DNA of 64,000 bases from Bog-159 sp963709155 (GCA_963709155.1 CAVPVD010000007.1:992001-1056000), one strand, 5' to 3'; shown: positions 24,972-35,502, numbered from the stretch's first letter. A program made the numbers and translations. The notes: generated from the letters alone by a model not told the origin.

Positions 24972-26285
24972 TCAGCGTGGCCGGGAAGCCTGAGCGCCCT
25001 TAGATACTAGTGTGAGGCTGAGGCCGGCCGTAGACGTCAAGCCGCCGCCGCTGCCGGTGATGGTAATGGAATATGTCCCTGCCGCGGCGCTGCTAGCAAC
25101 CGTGAGCTTCAGGGTGGAAGATCCGGATCCCGGCGCGGCGATGCTGGATGGACTGAAATTCGCTTTGACCCCCGATGGCAGCCCGCCGGCGGACAGCGAG
25201 ACTGCCGAACTGAACCCGTCAAAAATACCAGTCGTGATCGTGACCGTGCCGGCCCCCCCGGCCTTTACCGTGAGTGAAGCGGAGCTGGGTTGGGTGGAGA
25301 AGTTGCCTTTGCTGCCGGGCCAGGGCGTGCCGCCCGTGAAGTCGCTGGTAAACGTGCCGTTGATCGCCGCCATGATCGCCGGATTCGAGACAATCAGCCC
25401 TAACTCGCGATTCTTCGTCAGTGAGGCAGTCGAGAAATTCTCCGAGCCGATGAATACCTGGGCGTCCGGGCTGCCATAGTCCGCCAGAATGACCTTCGCA
25501 TGAATGTATAGGGAAGCTGTTTCCGCGTAGGTGCCCACCTCCGCGCCGGCCGCCACGAGTCGCTTGAACTCGCTGGCGTAATCGTTGTTGTCGTTAGTCA
25601 TCGCAATTTGAACCAGCACGCCGCGGGAAGCGGCTTTCACTAACGCGCTGACGATGTTGGTGCCGCTCATTTCTTCGTTCTCGATCGCCAGGCTGTGCCG
25701 CGCGGAGTCGATCAATGCGAGTTCGGCACTCTGGGAATTCGTGGGACTCCACACCAGATCGGCGCCGTCCGGAGGGGTAATGGCCGAGTTCTGGAAGTCG
25801 GCCGCAAAGGTTTTCTCAATCGCGGCGACGTCAGTGGGATCATTCTCAATCACCGCGAAGTCCCGGCTCGTCGCATAATATTGAGAAGTCAAGTTGAGGG
25901 TCAAGATCGCCGATGTGGCGCCATCCACGGTGATCGTTTTCTGGTGGGTAGCGGCGTAGGTTGGGTTCGCCCAATGCACCTGCACGCCGTGTGCCGTTAA
26001 GTAATTGAAGGCCGCCGTATTGCTTGTCTTTTCCAGGTTCTGATCCAGGATCACGCGCACCACCACGCCGGCGGCCGCGGCTTGCGCCAGGAGTTGCTCG
26101 CCGGCCGTATCGGTGAATTCGTACATCGTCATGTCGATGGTTTTCTTCGCCGAGGAAATGAAGTTGTAAATGGGCGTGATGCCCTGGCCGGGTTCGGTTA
26201 CCAGGGTGTAGGTATTCGAGCCCGCCGCCGCGGCGACCGGGAGGACCGTGGCGATGGCGATGAGAAGGCAGGGACGAAAAAGCAT
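24972..26285 (-). CDS. Secreted phospholipase D-like protein with C-terminal Ig-like module
   Basis: 437 residues with a signal peptide (LLIAIATVLPVAAAAG). Two HKD catalytic motifs are present: THQKTITVDG (about residue 115) and YIHAKVILADYGSPDAQVF (about residue 265), so the PLD active site is complete; the first half has KKTIDMTMYEFTD. The last 110 residues form one Ig-like module (FSTQPSSASLTVKAGGAGT, GLPSGVKANFSPSSI, AAGTYSITITGSGGG) of the same kind as those on the S53 peptidases at 39-44 kb. It probably cleaves phosphodiesters outside the cell; the substrate is unknown. It is convergent with the LytTR gene. Confidence 0.88.
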   Translation of the reverse strand: MLFRPCLLIAIATVLPVAAAAGSNTYTLVTEPGQGITPIYNFISSAKKTIDMTMYEFTDTAGEQLLAQAAAAGVVVRVILDQNLEKTSNTAAFNYLTAHGVQVHWANPTYAATHQKTITVDGATSAILTLNLTSQYYATSRDFAVIENDPTDVAAIEKTFAADFQNSAITPPDGADLVWSPTNSQSAELALIDSARHSLAIENEEMSGTNIVSALVKAASRGVLVQIAMTNDNNDYASEFKRLVAAGAEVGTYAETASLYIHAKVILADYGSPDAQVFIGSENFSTASLTKNRELGLIVSNPAIMAAINGTFTSDFTGGTPWPGSKGNFSTQPSSASLTVKAGGAGTVTITTGIFDGFSSAVSLSAGGLPSGVKANFSPSSIAAPGSGSSTLKLTVASSAAAGTYSITITGSGGGLTSTAGLSLTLVSKGAQASRPR

Positions 26286-26389
26286 GGCGACGATGATATC
26301 GCTTTTTCAGTTGACGGAGCAAGGAAGAAACGCTTCTCTCACCTTTCCGGCCCGCGAGGCAAGCAGTATAATCCGGTACAATCGAATGC

Positions 26390-27349
26390 ATGTCTAAGAC
26401 GCCGCCGGCTGTAGGGACAGCAGCCCAGGTCGCGGATGAATTTCACACCGCGCTCACCGCACTCGTCGAGCAAGTGAAGGGCGATGGCTCCATTCTGGCC
26501 GCGATTCTGTGTGGAAGCCTCTCGCACGACACCGTCTGGTCGAAGTCCGATATCGACCTGGTGCTGGTGACCATCGACGATAAGAAAGCCGTCAACGGCA
26601 GCCTCTGTCTCTATGCGGACGGCATCAATGTGCACGCCATCCTGATGCCCCGCGCCGATTTCCGCAAGACCGCGGAAGGCGCCCTCCGCAACTCTTTTAT
26701 GCATTCGCTCCTGGCGAAGGGACGCCTGCTCTATAGCCACGACGAGACCATAGCCGCGCTCTGCGAGCAACTGCAGGCACTCGGCGAGCGCGATACCCAA
26801 TTGCAATTGCTCGCGGCGGCGGCCCACGCGCTACCCAGCGTGTACAAGGCGCATAAGTGGCTGATTACGCGCGGCGATTTGAATTACACTGCACTCTGGA
26901 TTCTGTACTCCGCAAATGCCCTGGCAAAAATCGAGGTGCTCGAAGCCGGCTTGCTGGTGGACCGCGAGGTGCTCCCACAGGCGCTCCAATTGAATCCGTC
27001 TTTCTTCAAACTCATCTACACGGACCTCCTCAACGCGAAGAAGACCCCGCGCGCGGTCGAAGCCGCGCTGGCGGCCATCGATCAATACCTGCTGAAGCGC
27101 GCCTCCAGGGTATTCGCGCCGATCGTGGCGCACCTGACCGAAGCAGGCGAAGCTCGCTCGGCCACCGAAATCGACCACCATTTCCAGCGCAACTTTGGCA
27201 TCGAGGGCGTCTCCAGCGTTTGCGAATACCTCGCCGACCAGGGCCTTATCGGCAAAGCGCCGCTGCCTGTCCGGCTGACCAAGCGGAGCAACATCGCCGT
27301 GAATGAATTGGCGTTCTTCCGCGGAACGAGCGTAACCGATGCCTGGTAG
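26390..27349 (+). CDS. Nucleotidyltransferase of the DNA polymerase beta superfamily
   Basis: 319 residues. The superfamily signature is clear: AAILCGSLSHDTVWSKSDID, i.e. GS followed by D-x-D, with a third acidic position possibly in VHAILMPRADF. The C-terminal two thirds are helical (LPSVYKAHKWLIT, YTALWILYSANALAK) and may bind the substrate. Such proteins transfer a nucleotide to an acceptor such as an aminoglycoside, protein or RNA; which one is unknown. It overlaps uvrA by 11 bp, so the two are translationally coupled, an uncommon pairing in my experience. Confidence 0.85.
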   Translation: MSKTPPAVGTAAQVADEFHTALTALVEQVKGDGSILAAILCGSLSHDTVWSKSDIDLVLVTIDDKKAVNGSLCLYADGINVHAILMPRADFRKTAEGALRNSFMHSLLAKGRLLYSHDETIAALCEQLQALGERDTQLQLLAAAAHALPSVYKAHKWLITRGDLNYTALWILYSANALAKIEVLEAGLLVDREVLPQALQLNPSFFKLIYTDLLNAKKTPRAVEAALAAIDQYLLKRASRVFAPIVAHLTEAGEARSATEIDHHFQRNFGIEGVSSVCEYLADQGLIGKAPLPVRLTKRSNIAVNELAFFRGTSVTDAW

Positions 27350-30257
27350 CGTCAAGCCCGCCGAGCCTAAGCAAAACGGCAGACCCGCCGCCCGCACCAC
27401 CATCGCGGTCCAGGGCGCGCGCGTACATAATCTGAAAAACGTATCGCTCGAACTGCCGCGCGACCGCCTGATCGTAGTCACGGGTCTATCCGGTTCGGGC
27501 AAATCGAGCCTGGCCTTCGACACCATCTACGCCGAAGGGCAGCGCCGGTACATGGAGTCGCTCTCCACCTTCGCCAAGCGCTTTGTTTCGCAAGTGGCGA
27601 AGCCCGACGTCGACTTCGTTTATGGCCTCTCACCCGTAATCTCGATCGAACAGAAGACAACCGGCAGCAATCCGCGTTCCACGGTGGGAACCATGACCGA
27701 CCTCGCCAGCTACCTGAACCTGTTGTTTGCCACCATCGCCGAACCGCATTGCCCGCGGACGGGCGAGCGTGTCGCCAGCCGCACTCCCAGCCAGATTTTA
27801 GAGGCGATTCTGGCACTCCCCGAAGGCGCCGAAATCGAACTCCGCGCGCCGGTGTTCAAGCGGTACGGCGAGGAGTTGGACTTCGTCTTCACCGAGGTCC
27901 GCAAGAAGGGCTGCCGCCAACTGGTCATCGACGGCAGGCGCGTAGACCTCTCGCAGGAACTCTCGCTCGACGAGGCGGAAGTCACCGACATGGATGCGGT
28001 GGTCGATCGGGTGATCGTGGGACGCAATCACGAGAAGGCCATCAAGGCGGCCATCGCGGCCACCCTGCTGGTGGGCGACGGGCTGATGCAGATTCAGATT
28101 GTGAAAGACGCGTCGAAGACCGACGGCGAGCGCTTCTACAAGGGCCTGTGCAGCCCCACACACCATTTCGTCTACGGCGGCATCGAACCCGAATATTTCA
28201 TGTTTAATAATCCGGAAAGCGCCTGTCACACCTGCGGCGGGCTGGGGGTGCACAAAATCACTCATCCGGAGTTGCTGGTTCCCGACCCGAAGCGCAGCAT
28301 TCGCGGCGGCTGCTTCGTGAAAGAAGCGTACCGATACAATCCCGACACGTGGGACGGCCGCATCCTGTTCACCCTCTCCGTGGTGTTGAAGTTTTCGCTT
28401 GACACGCCGTGGCAGGAGCTGCCGGAAACCGTGCGCCACGCGATTCTCTATGGCTTGGACGGCAGAAAGCTGCGCACCCTTGCGCCTCCCGAATCGAAGG
28501 TGAAGCGCGAGGACTGGGACAAGCACGAGGTTGGTTTCGGGGGAATCGCGCGCCGCATCGAACGCCAATACCGCCGCTATCGCCAGCGTGCCGAGGCCAG
28601 TTCCGGCATGGAGGAGTGGCTGGATAAAGTGATGGTCGAACGCACCTGCCCGGACTGCAAGGGCGCCCGCCTGCGTGCCACGCGTCTACTCTTCACCGTG
28701 TCGGCGAAAACAATTCATGAGGTGGGTGGGCTCAACTTCGACGAACTCTATACTTTCCTCGGCGGCCTCAAGCCCAACGGCCGCGGCGCCGCAGCCGGGC
28801 GCCAGGTGGTGACCGAAATCCGCCGCCGCGTGGAACTGCTGCTCGGCATTGGCCTCGATTACTTAAACCTCAACCGGCGTTCTGGCACGCTCTCGGGCGG
28901 CGAATCGCAGCGCATCCGCCTCTCCACCCAGATCGGCTCGGGCCTGATGGGTATGCTGTATGTGCTCGATGAACCCAGCATCGGCCTGCATCCCAAAGAC
29001 AATGTGAAGATGATCGCCACGCTTGAAAGCCTGCGCGATATCGGAAATACCGTGATCGTAGTCGAGCATGACGAAGACACCATCCGCGCGGCCGATCACA
29101 TCGTGGAGATGGGACCGGGGCCAGGCGTGCATGGCGGCGAGGTGGTGGCCGCAGGCACGCTCGATCAAATCCTCAAGTGCAAAGCGTCGCCGACCGGCCA
29201 GTTCCTCTCCGGCAAGCGGAGCATCGAAACCCCGTCGCGGCGCCGCCAGGGTGACGGCAGTACCCTGACCGTGCGCGGGGCGAGAGAGAACAACCTCAAG
29301 TCGGTCAATGTCACGTTCCCGCTTGGCAAGCTCATTGCCATCACGGGCGCGTCGGGCTCCGGCAAGAGTACACTCATCAACGAGATCCTGTATAAGGCGC
29401 TGTGGAAGCGGTTGGTGGATACGCGTACGCTGCCCGGCGATTTCGACGGCATCGATGGCGCCGATGGCGTCCACAAGGTCGTCAGCATCGACCAATCGCC
29501 GATCGGCCGCAACAGCCGCTCAAACCCCGCGACGTATATCGGCTTCTACGACGCCATTCGCGAACTCTTCGCGCGCGCTCCGATTTCGGTGGAGCGCGGC
29601 TATAATCCCGGCCGCTTCAGTTTCAACGTCAAGGGTGGCCGCTGTGAAGAGTGCCAGGGCGAAGGTGTCATGACCACGCAACTGTACTTCATGCCCGACG
29701 TCGAAGTCACTTGCGCGGTCTGCAAAGGTGCGCGTTTCAGCGCCGAAACGCTGCACGTCACCTTACGCGGCAAAACCATCACCGACATTCTGAATATGCC
29801 CGTGGAAGAGGGCGCCGCATTCTTTTCGAGCGAGCCCGCCATCAGTAAGAAGATCGAGGTGCTGAACGATCTCGGACTGGGCTACGTGACGTTAGGGCAA
29901 TCGGCGACGACCCTCTCGGGCGGTGAAGCTCAGCGCATTAAAATCGCGGCGGAACTTGGCAAGCTGCAGCGCTCGAAACATACGCTCTATATACTCGACG
30001 AGCCCACTACCGGGCTGCATCTTGCCGATGTCGAACGCCTTGTGGAGTGTCTCAACCGGCTGGTAGACGCCGGCCACACGGTCATCGTGATCGAGCATCA
30101 CCTGGATGTGATCAAGACTGCCGATTACGTGATCGACCTCGGGCCGGAGGGGGGCCACGCAGGAGGCGAAATCGTGGTGACGGGCACGCCGGAGGAAGTG
30201 GCCGCCTGCAAGCGATCCTACACCGGCCGCTATTTGCGCGCGCGGTTGGGGGCGTAG
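27339..30257 (+). CDS. uvrA: Excinuclease ABC subunit A
   Basis: UvrA recognises bulky DNA damage with UvrB in nucleotide excision repair. The 972-residue protein has two ABC ATPase halves: Walker A GLSGSGKSSLAFDTIYAEG and GASGSGKSTLI, signatures TLSGGESQRIRLSTQ and TLSGGEAQRIK, and Walker B VLDEPSIGLHP and ILDEPTTGLH. Zinc pairs CHTCGG/CPDCKG and CEECQG/CAVCKG are visible. The insert corresponding to the UvrB-binding region (about residues 135-260) appears present, so it is a full UvrA rather than a UvrA2. The start overlaps the nucleotidyltransferase gene; the first 20 residues are not conserved. Confidence 0.94.
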   Translation: MPGSVKPAEPKQNGRPAARTTIAVQGARVHNLKNVSLELPRDRLIVVTGLSGSGKSSLAFDTIYAEGQRRYMESLSTFAKRFVSQVAKPDVDFVYGLSPVISIEQKTTGSNPRSTVGTMTDLASYLNLLFATIAEPHCPRTGERVASRTPSQILEAILALPEGAEIELRAPVFKRYGEELDFVFTEVRKKGCRQLVIDGRRVDLSQELSLDEAEVTDMDAVVDRVIVGRNHEKAIKAAIAATLLVGDGLMQIQIVKDASKTDGERFYKGLCSPTHHFVYGGIEPEYFMFNNPESACHTCGGLGVHKITHPELLVPDPKRSIRGGCFVKEAYRYNPDTWDGRILFTLSVVLKFSLDTPWQELPETVRHAILYGLDGRKLRTLAPPESKVKREDWDKHEVGFGGIARRIERQYRRYRQRAEASSGMEEWLDKVMVERTCPDCKGARLRATRLLFTVSAKTIHEVGGLNFDELYTFLGGLKPNGRGAAAGRQVVTEIRRRVELLLGIGLDYLNLNRRSGTLSGGESQRIRLSTQIGSGLMGMLYVLDEPSIGLHPKDNVKMIATLESLRDIGNTVIVVEHDEDTIRAADHIVEMGPGPGVHGGEVVAAGTLDQILKCKASPTGQFLSGKRSIETPSRRRQGDGSTLTVRGARENNLKSVNVTFPLGKLIAITGASGSGKSTLINEILYKALWKRLVDTRTLPGDFDGIDGADGVHKVVSIDQSPIGRNSRSNPATYIGFYDAIRELFARAPISVERGYNPGRFSFNVKGGRCEECQGEGVMTTQLYFMPDVEVTCAVCKGARFSAETLHVTLRGKTITDILNMPVEEGAAFFSSEPAISKKIEVLNDLGLGYVTLGQSATTLSGGEAQRIKIAAELGKLQRSKHTLYILDEPTTGLHLADVERLVECLNRLVDAGHTVIVIEHHLDVIKTADYVIDLGPEGGHAGGEIVVTGTPEEVAACKRSYTGRYLRARLGA

Positions 30258-30281
30258 GTTCCGCTCGCGCGTATTTTTTCG

Positions 30282-32879
30282 TTACTCGATGCGAAGCGCC
30301 ACCATCGGCTCGACACTGGCCGCGCGCCAGGCGGGAATTACGGAGGCCAGCAGGGCTGCCAGGGCAAGCAGCAGCGCAGCGAGCGCGAGCATGACCGGAT
30401 CCCATGGCTCGACGCCGAACAACTGGTTGCTCATCAGTTTGCCGGCCCCGATCGCGGCCGGCAGGCCTAGCGCGAATCCGGCGCCTACCTGCCGGAATGC
30501 GCCGCCGAGCACCATGGCGACGACCCGGCCGCGGTCCGCGCCCAGGGCCATGCGCACACCGATTTCGCCGGTACGCCGCTCCACCATATACGCCAGCACG
30601 CCATACAGGCCGACCGCCGCCAGCACCAGTCCCAGCGCGCCGAAAAGCGTGGTCAGGGTCGCAATCATTTTTTCCCGTTGGAAATCCACGCTCACCACCC
30701 TGGCATAAGGGTTGACCCCATAGAGCACCAGGTTTGGATCGACGCCGGCCAAGGCCTTGCGCACCTGCTGCTCCATGCCGGACTGGCTGCCCGGAGCCCA
30801 AAGCACGATGTTGTACAAATAATGCGACCAGATTTCGCCGCTCGAGAAGGCTGGATCGTCGAACGCTACGGTCTGCGCCTCGGGCAACCAATACATCGGC
30901 CGCACCGGATCCTTGTAGCCCCAGGTCATGTAGCGTATGTCGTTGGTCACACCGACGATCTCGAACGTCGCAGAATACTTGATCTTATCGGGACCAAAGT
31001 GCTGGCCGATGGGGTTCTGATCTTTGAAGAATCTTCTGGCAAAAGCCTGGTTGATCACGGCGACCTTGCGGCCGGCGGCCGTGTCCCGTTCGGTAATCGG
31101 CCGGCCCAACACGATTTTCGCGCCGATCGTTTCGAAGAAGCCCGGCATCACCCGCGCCCAACCGGCGCTGGTGTCTTCCTTCGCGGGCGGCTCGGGCCTG
31201 CCCTCGATGCGAATCCCATCGTTCCAGCTATCGCCGGTCATGGGCGCGTAGAGCGCGGGCGCTACCATGCGCACACCGGGAATGCGGAGCAGGCTATCGT
31301 CAATCTGGCGAAACAGCGGCTCCAGTTGCTCTGGTTTGTAGTTGCCCAGCATGGGATTGATCCACGCGATATACCGGTCCTGGGTTTCGAAACCAAAATT
31401 CTGGTGTTCCAAGTTGCGCAGACTACGGGCGAGGAGGGCAGCCGCCGACAGCAAGACGATCGATACCGCGATCTGAGCGACGACCAATGACTTCTGCGCC
31501 CACGAACGCCCGGCGCCAATGGCTCGGCCGGCGCCGCGCAAAGCGTCTACCGGGTCGGTATGCGAATTCATCCACGCCGGAGCGATCCCGAATAAGACTC
31601 CGGTTAATATCGACACGGCCAGCGCGAAGATCAGAATCGGCCAAGACGGCGCCGCGTCGATGGGGACGTAGTTGTTGGTGGCGGCGGTCTGGAAGGCGAG
31701 CCGCAGCATCAGCCTGGTGCCGGCATAGGCGACGCCGATGCCGAGAAGGCCTCCCACCAGGGCCAGCAGGAGGGATTCGACAAGCACCTTGCGCACCAGC
31801 CGCGCGCGCGAAGCCCCGAGCGCGACGCGTATGGACATTTGCGTACGATCCTTCAAGCCACGGGCGAGCATCAAATTCGCCAGATTCGCGCAAGCCACCA
31901 GAAGCACGCATGCGGCGGCGATGAGCAGCAACTTCAGGCCGTCCTCATAGTCATCCCGCATCGCCGCGACGCCCGCGCCGCCGGGAATGAGGTGCAGAGT
32001 CTGCTGGCGCCAGAGTTGCTTTTCCCCCGGCTCCATATCCGCCACATGGCTGGCCAGCCAGGCCTGGAATTCCACCTTCAACCTGGCCTCGAGCGATTTC
32101 GCGTTCACGCCCGGACGGACCCTTCCTATCAGGTCCAGAAAGTTGCCGTTCGGCCGCTTCAACCGCGCTGTGGCTCCATCGATGGTCAGTTCCGCGGTCA
32201 ATGGCAGCCAAAAATCCGGCATGCCCCACCCCGCCAGTTTCGCGCCATAAAATCCCGGCGGGGCGACGCCGATTATGGTGAACGGGTGGCCGTTGATCTG
32301 GTAGCCGGCGCCCAAAACGGAGGGGTCCGCGCCGTACTTGTCATGCCAGATGCGGTAGCTCATCACGGCGACCGGGGGCGCACCCTCGCGGTCGTCGGCG
32401 TCGACCATCAGGCGGCCGCTCCAGGGCTGGATGCCGAGGGTCCGGAAGAAATTGCCGGACACAAATTCGCCGTTGCGCGTATCCGCCGGCGATGGCGATC
32501 CCGACTTGCGGACAGCCAACGCCGTATTGCCGGCCTGCAGCGCCGCCAGGTCGAGGAACTCCGGAGTTTGCGCGCGAAAGTTCTTGTATGCCTCCCAGGA
32601 GAACAGGGAAAAATCGCCGTCATCGCCCTGGGTGTATCCACCCCAATTGCAGCAGCGGACTTTGTCTCCAATCCTCCAGAGCTCGTCCGGCCTGGTCACG
32701 GGCAGCGATTTCAGCATCACCTGGTGCACCAGGGTAAAGATAGCTGTTGTGGCTCCGATTCCCAGGGTTAGGGTGGCAATCGCCGTGGTGGTGACGCCCG
32801 GAGTTTTCCGAAGCTGCCGCAATGCCTCGCGTAACTCAGTCAGCACGGGCGCCCCCATTCTATCCGCGACATGTGTCAC
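30282..32879 (-). CDS. ADOP-type ABC transporter permease (MacB/FtsX family)
   Basis: An orphan permease of 865 residues from a GTG at 32879 (an internal ATG at 32858 is an alternative). One N-terminal transmembrane segment (TTTAIATLTLGIGATTAIF) is followed by a MacB-type periplasmic domain (about 55-280) and FtsX helices (LLLIAAACVLLVACANLANL with MLARGLKDRTQMSIRVALGA), then a second periplasmic domain and FtsX unit (YGVLAYMVERRTGEIGVRMA, WRAASVEPMVALRIE). No ATPase is encoded nearby. The fused two-unit layout is typical of Acidobacteria. It starts 2 bp after the preceding ADOP gene. The substrate is unknown. Confidence 0.92.
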   Translation of the reverse strand: MTHVADRMGAPVLTELREALRQLRKTPGVTTTAIATLTLGIGATTAIFTLVHQVMLKSLPVTRPDELWRIGDKVRCCNWGGYTQGDDGDFSLFSWEAYKNFRAQTPEFLDLAALQAGNTALAVRKSGSPSPADTRNGEFVSGNFFRTLGIQPWSGRLMVDADDREGAPPVAVMSYRIWHDKYGADPSVLGAGYQINGHPFTIIGVAPPGFYGAKLAGWGMPDFWLPLTAELTIDGATARLKRPNGNFLDLIGRVRPGVNAKSLEARLKVEFQAWLASHVADMEPGEKQLWRQQTLHLIPGGAGVAAMRDDYEDGLKLLLIAAACVLLVACANLANLMLARGLKDRTQMSIRVALGASRARLVRKVLVESLLLALVGGLLGIGVAYAGTRLMLRLAFQTAATNNYVPIDAAPSWPILIFALAVSILTGVLFGIAPAWMNSHTDPVDALRGAGRAIGAGRSWAQKSLVVAQIAVSIVLLSAAALLARSLRNLEHQNFGFETQDRYIAWINPMLGNYKPEQLEPLFRQIDDSLLRIPGVRMVAPALYAPMTGDSWNDGIRIEGRPEPPAKEDTSAGWARVMPGFFETIGAKIVLGRPITERDTAAGRKVAVINQAFARRFFKDQNPIGQHFGPDKIKYSATFEIVGVTNDIRYMTWGYKDPVRPMYWLPEAQTVAFDDPAFSSGEIWSHYLYNIVLWAPGSQSGMEQQVRKALAGVDPNLVLYGVNPYARVVSVDFQREKMIATLTTLFGALGLVLAAVGLYGVLAYMVERRTGEIGVRMALGADRGRVVAMVLGGAFRQVGAGFALGLPAAIGAGKLMSNQLFGVEPWDPVMLALAALLLALAALLASVIPAWRAASVEPMVALRIE

Positions 32880-32881
32880 TC

Positions 32882-35377
32882 CTATTCATCGCGCAATGCG
32901 TCCATCGGTTGCAGCCGCGCCGCGCGCCACGCCGGCCCATAGCTGGCACCGAGCGCCACGATCGCCAACAACGTCACGGCGCCGCCCAGCGTCAACGGGT
33001 CGCGCGGCGTAATGCCATAAACCAGCGATGCCGCAGCCTGCCCGGCCCAGACGGCCAGCGCCGTGCCCAAGGTCAGCCCCACCAGCAGCAGGATGACGGC
33101 TTCCCGCAAAACCAGCGCGACGACGCGTCCGCGGCTCGCCCCAAGCGCGATCCGTACGCCGATTTCATTTCTTCTCCGGGCTACCATGTAAGCAATCACA
33201 CCGTATAACCCGAGCACGGCCAGCGAACCCGCCAGCAAGCCGAAGGCGCCCGCCAGCGTGGCCATCAGACGGTCGCGCATCAGCGAGTCCTGGATCTGCT
33301 TGGTCAGGACTGTAAACTCGACGATCAGCCCTGGATGGATTTCGGCGACAGCGCCCTCCGCGGCGTGGTAGAACTCACCGAGCGGCGCATTGGTACGCAG
33401 CACAAACGTGCCACCGGGCCCAGGGTCGTCATCCTGATCCTCCGGCACGAACGCAATCGGCCGGAAGTCCTCGCGTAATTCGTAATACTTCGTGTTTCGC
33501 ACCAGGCCCACGACCAGGAATAGCGTGTCGGGCTTGCTCGCCGATTCCTCCCGGCGGAACGACTGGCCTACCGGATTCTTTCCGTGAAAAATTGTGCGCG
33601 CAAACTCCTCGTTCACAATCGCCACTTTCGGCGCCGTCAGACTGTCGTGTTCGTCAAAGTCGCGCCCAGCCACAAACGACGTCCCCATCGTCCGGAAATA
33701 ACCAGGGCCAACGCGATTAAACATGGCATCGACGCGCGGTCCCGCCGAACCATCCGCCCAGGCATTCTGATCCCAGCCCGAGCCGCTGACTGGGGTCATG
33801 CCCACCTGTCCAGCCGACATCGCCCCCGTGCGCACGCGGAGTTTCTCCAGCGTCTGACGCCGCACTTCCGTGATCCGCTCCTTCGGGAAATGCGCCGCGC
33901 GATAGTCCACGCTGACCGCAACGATCCCCTGCGGACGGAATCCCGGATCGACGGCCAGCAGCTTCTGCAGACTCCGCACAAACAGCAGCGCGCCGGCCAA
34001 CAGCACTAGCGACATGGCCACCTGCGTGACAACCAGCGCCCGGCGGAGGCTGAATTTCTCGCGTCCCGCCGTCAGCCCGCGGCCGCTTCCGCGCATGACT
34101 GAGGCCGGAGCCACCTGGGTGGCGCGTAATGCCGGCGCCAGCCCGAAAAGGAGGCACGTGACCACCGCCATCGCGACGGTAAATCCCAACACGCGCCAGT
34201 CGAAACCCAGCCCGACAAACATCCGGTTTTCGGGTGTCGTCAGAAACGCGATCAACCCGTGGCTGAGTAAAACGGCAGACGCCGCGCCCAGTGCGGCGCC
34301 GAGGAGGGCAAGCAGCAGGCTCTCGGAAAGCAACTGCGTGATCAGCCGCCCGCGCGACGCACCAATCGCCTGCCGCACCGCGATTTCGCGCTCGCGCACA
34401 CTGGCGCGCGCAAGCAGCAGGTTCGCGAGATTGGCGCAGGCGATCAACAGCACCAGCCCGGTGGTGGCAAGCAGAATCCATAAGGGATCTTCATAACGCT
34501 GCCGCAACTGCGAGACGCCCGTCGCGCCCGACGTTACGACGAGCTTGTTGGCCAGATATCCCTTGGCCGTGTCGGACCGATAGTCGGGCGGCAGCGTCTC
34601 GCGCATGATGGACGGAGAGACTGCCTGAAGCTGTGCGTTTGCCCGTTCGATCGTCCAGCCGGGCTTCAGGCGACCCATCAGTGAGAGCCACCATCCCGTG
34701 GGACTTGGGATGCGTCCTTTGCCCGGCTCCCAGAACATGGGATCGGCGCAGATGGGCAACGCCACATCGAACCTGTGCCCTATCTCGACGCCAAAAAAAC
34801 CGGGCGGGGCCACTCCGATCACCGGAAACGGCCTGCCGTCGAGCCGGACCGTGCGCTCGGTCACCGCGGGATCGCCGCCGAACTCACCCTGCCAGAACGA
34901 GTAGCCGATCACCGCGCCCGGCGATCCACAACCGGGCTGATCGTCCCGTGCGCTAAATACCCGGCCCACGACGGCGGGTACCTTCAGGACGTTGAAAAAC
35001 TCTCCGCTGACGAACAGACCTTCCGCATATCGCGCCTTGCCTTCCTGCGCGAGGTTGAATCCCTGCGCGCTCCAGGCGATCATTCCCGAAAACGCCTGCT
35101 GCTGGCGACGAACGCTGTCCCATAAGTTGGAAGTGAAATTCGCGCTGCGGGTGGACCACCAACCCGATCGGCGGGAGCCCTTTACGAAATCGATATAGCC
35201 CAGTTGTTGCGGTTTTTCAACCGGCAATGTGCGCAAGCGGATGGCGTCGATCAGTTGGAAAATCGCCGTATTCGCGCCAATCCCGAGTGCCAGGGAAAGC
35301 ACCGCCACGAGTGTGAACGTCGGATTCAGTCGAAGTTGCCGCAGCCCGAAACGCAAATCTCCCAAAAACCGGTCCAT
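32882..35377 (-). CDS. ADOP-type ABC transporter permease (MacB/FtsX family)
   Basis: A second duplicated permease, 831 residues from ATG 35377 (MDRFLGDLRFGLRQLRLNP), with GGGGGC as ribosome site; a frame extending to 35479 would add a non-conserved leader. It has the same plan: TM (FTLVAVLSLALGIGANTAIF), MacB periplasmic domain, FtsX helices (LVLLIACANLANLLLARASV), second periplasmic domain and second FtsX unit ending WRAARLQPMDALRDE. It is 2 bp from the next ADOP gene, so they form a two-gene operon and probably a heteromeric membrane complex using a distant MacB-type ATPase (inference). Confidence 0.92.
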   Translation of the reverse strand: MDRFLGDLRFGLRQLRLNPTFTLVAVLSLALGIGANTAIFQLIDAIRLRTLPVEKPQQLGYIDFVKGSRRSGWWSTRSANFTSNLWDSVRRQQQAFSGMIAWSAQGFNLAQEGKARYAEGLFVSGEFFNVLKVPAVVGRVFSARDDQPGCGSPGAVIGYSFWQGEFGGDPAVTERTVRLDGRPFPVIGVAPPGFFGVEIGHRFDVALPICADPMFWEPGKGRIPSPTGWWLSLMGRLKPGWTIERANAQLQAVSPSIMRETLPPDYRSDTAKGYLANKLVVTSGATGVSQLRQRYEDPLWILLATTGLVLLIACANLANLLLARASVREREIAVRQAIGASRGRLITQLLSESLLLALLGAALGAASAVLLSHGLIAFLTTPENRMFVGLGFDWRVLGFTVAMAVVTCLLFGLAPALRATQVAPASVMRGSGRGLTAGREKFSLRRALVVTQVAMSLVLLAGALLFVRSLQKLLAVDPGFRPQGIVAVSVDYRAAHFPKERITEVRRQTLEKLRVRTGAMSAGQVGMTPVSGSGWDQNAWADGSAGPRVDAMFNRVGPGYFRTMGTSFVAGRDFDEHDSLTAPKVAIVNEEFARTIFHGKNPVGQSFRREESASKPDTLFLVVGLVRNTKYYELREDFRPIAFVPEDQDDDPGPGGTFVLRTNAPLGEFYHAAEGAVAEIHPGLIVEFTVLTKQIQDSLMRDRLMATLAGAFGLLAGSLAVLGLYGVIAYMVARRRNEIGVRIALGASRGRVVALVLREAVILLLVGLTLGTALAVWAGQAAASLVYGITPRDPLTLGGAVTLLAIVALGASYGPAWRAARLQPMDALRDE

Positions 35378-35502
35378 GTTGCCCCCAATCTTTATACTCA
35401 GATGGATCGAAAAAGTTACGAACAAAAACGGCGGCGGGGAATACGCGCCGGACATCGGCTTTATAATCGAGTTGTTCAACTAGCCAGGCATGGGGAGGTT
35501 CA

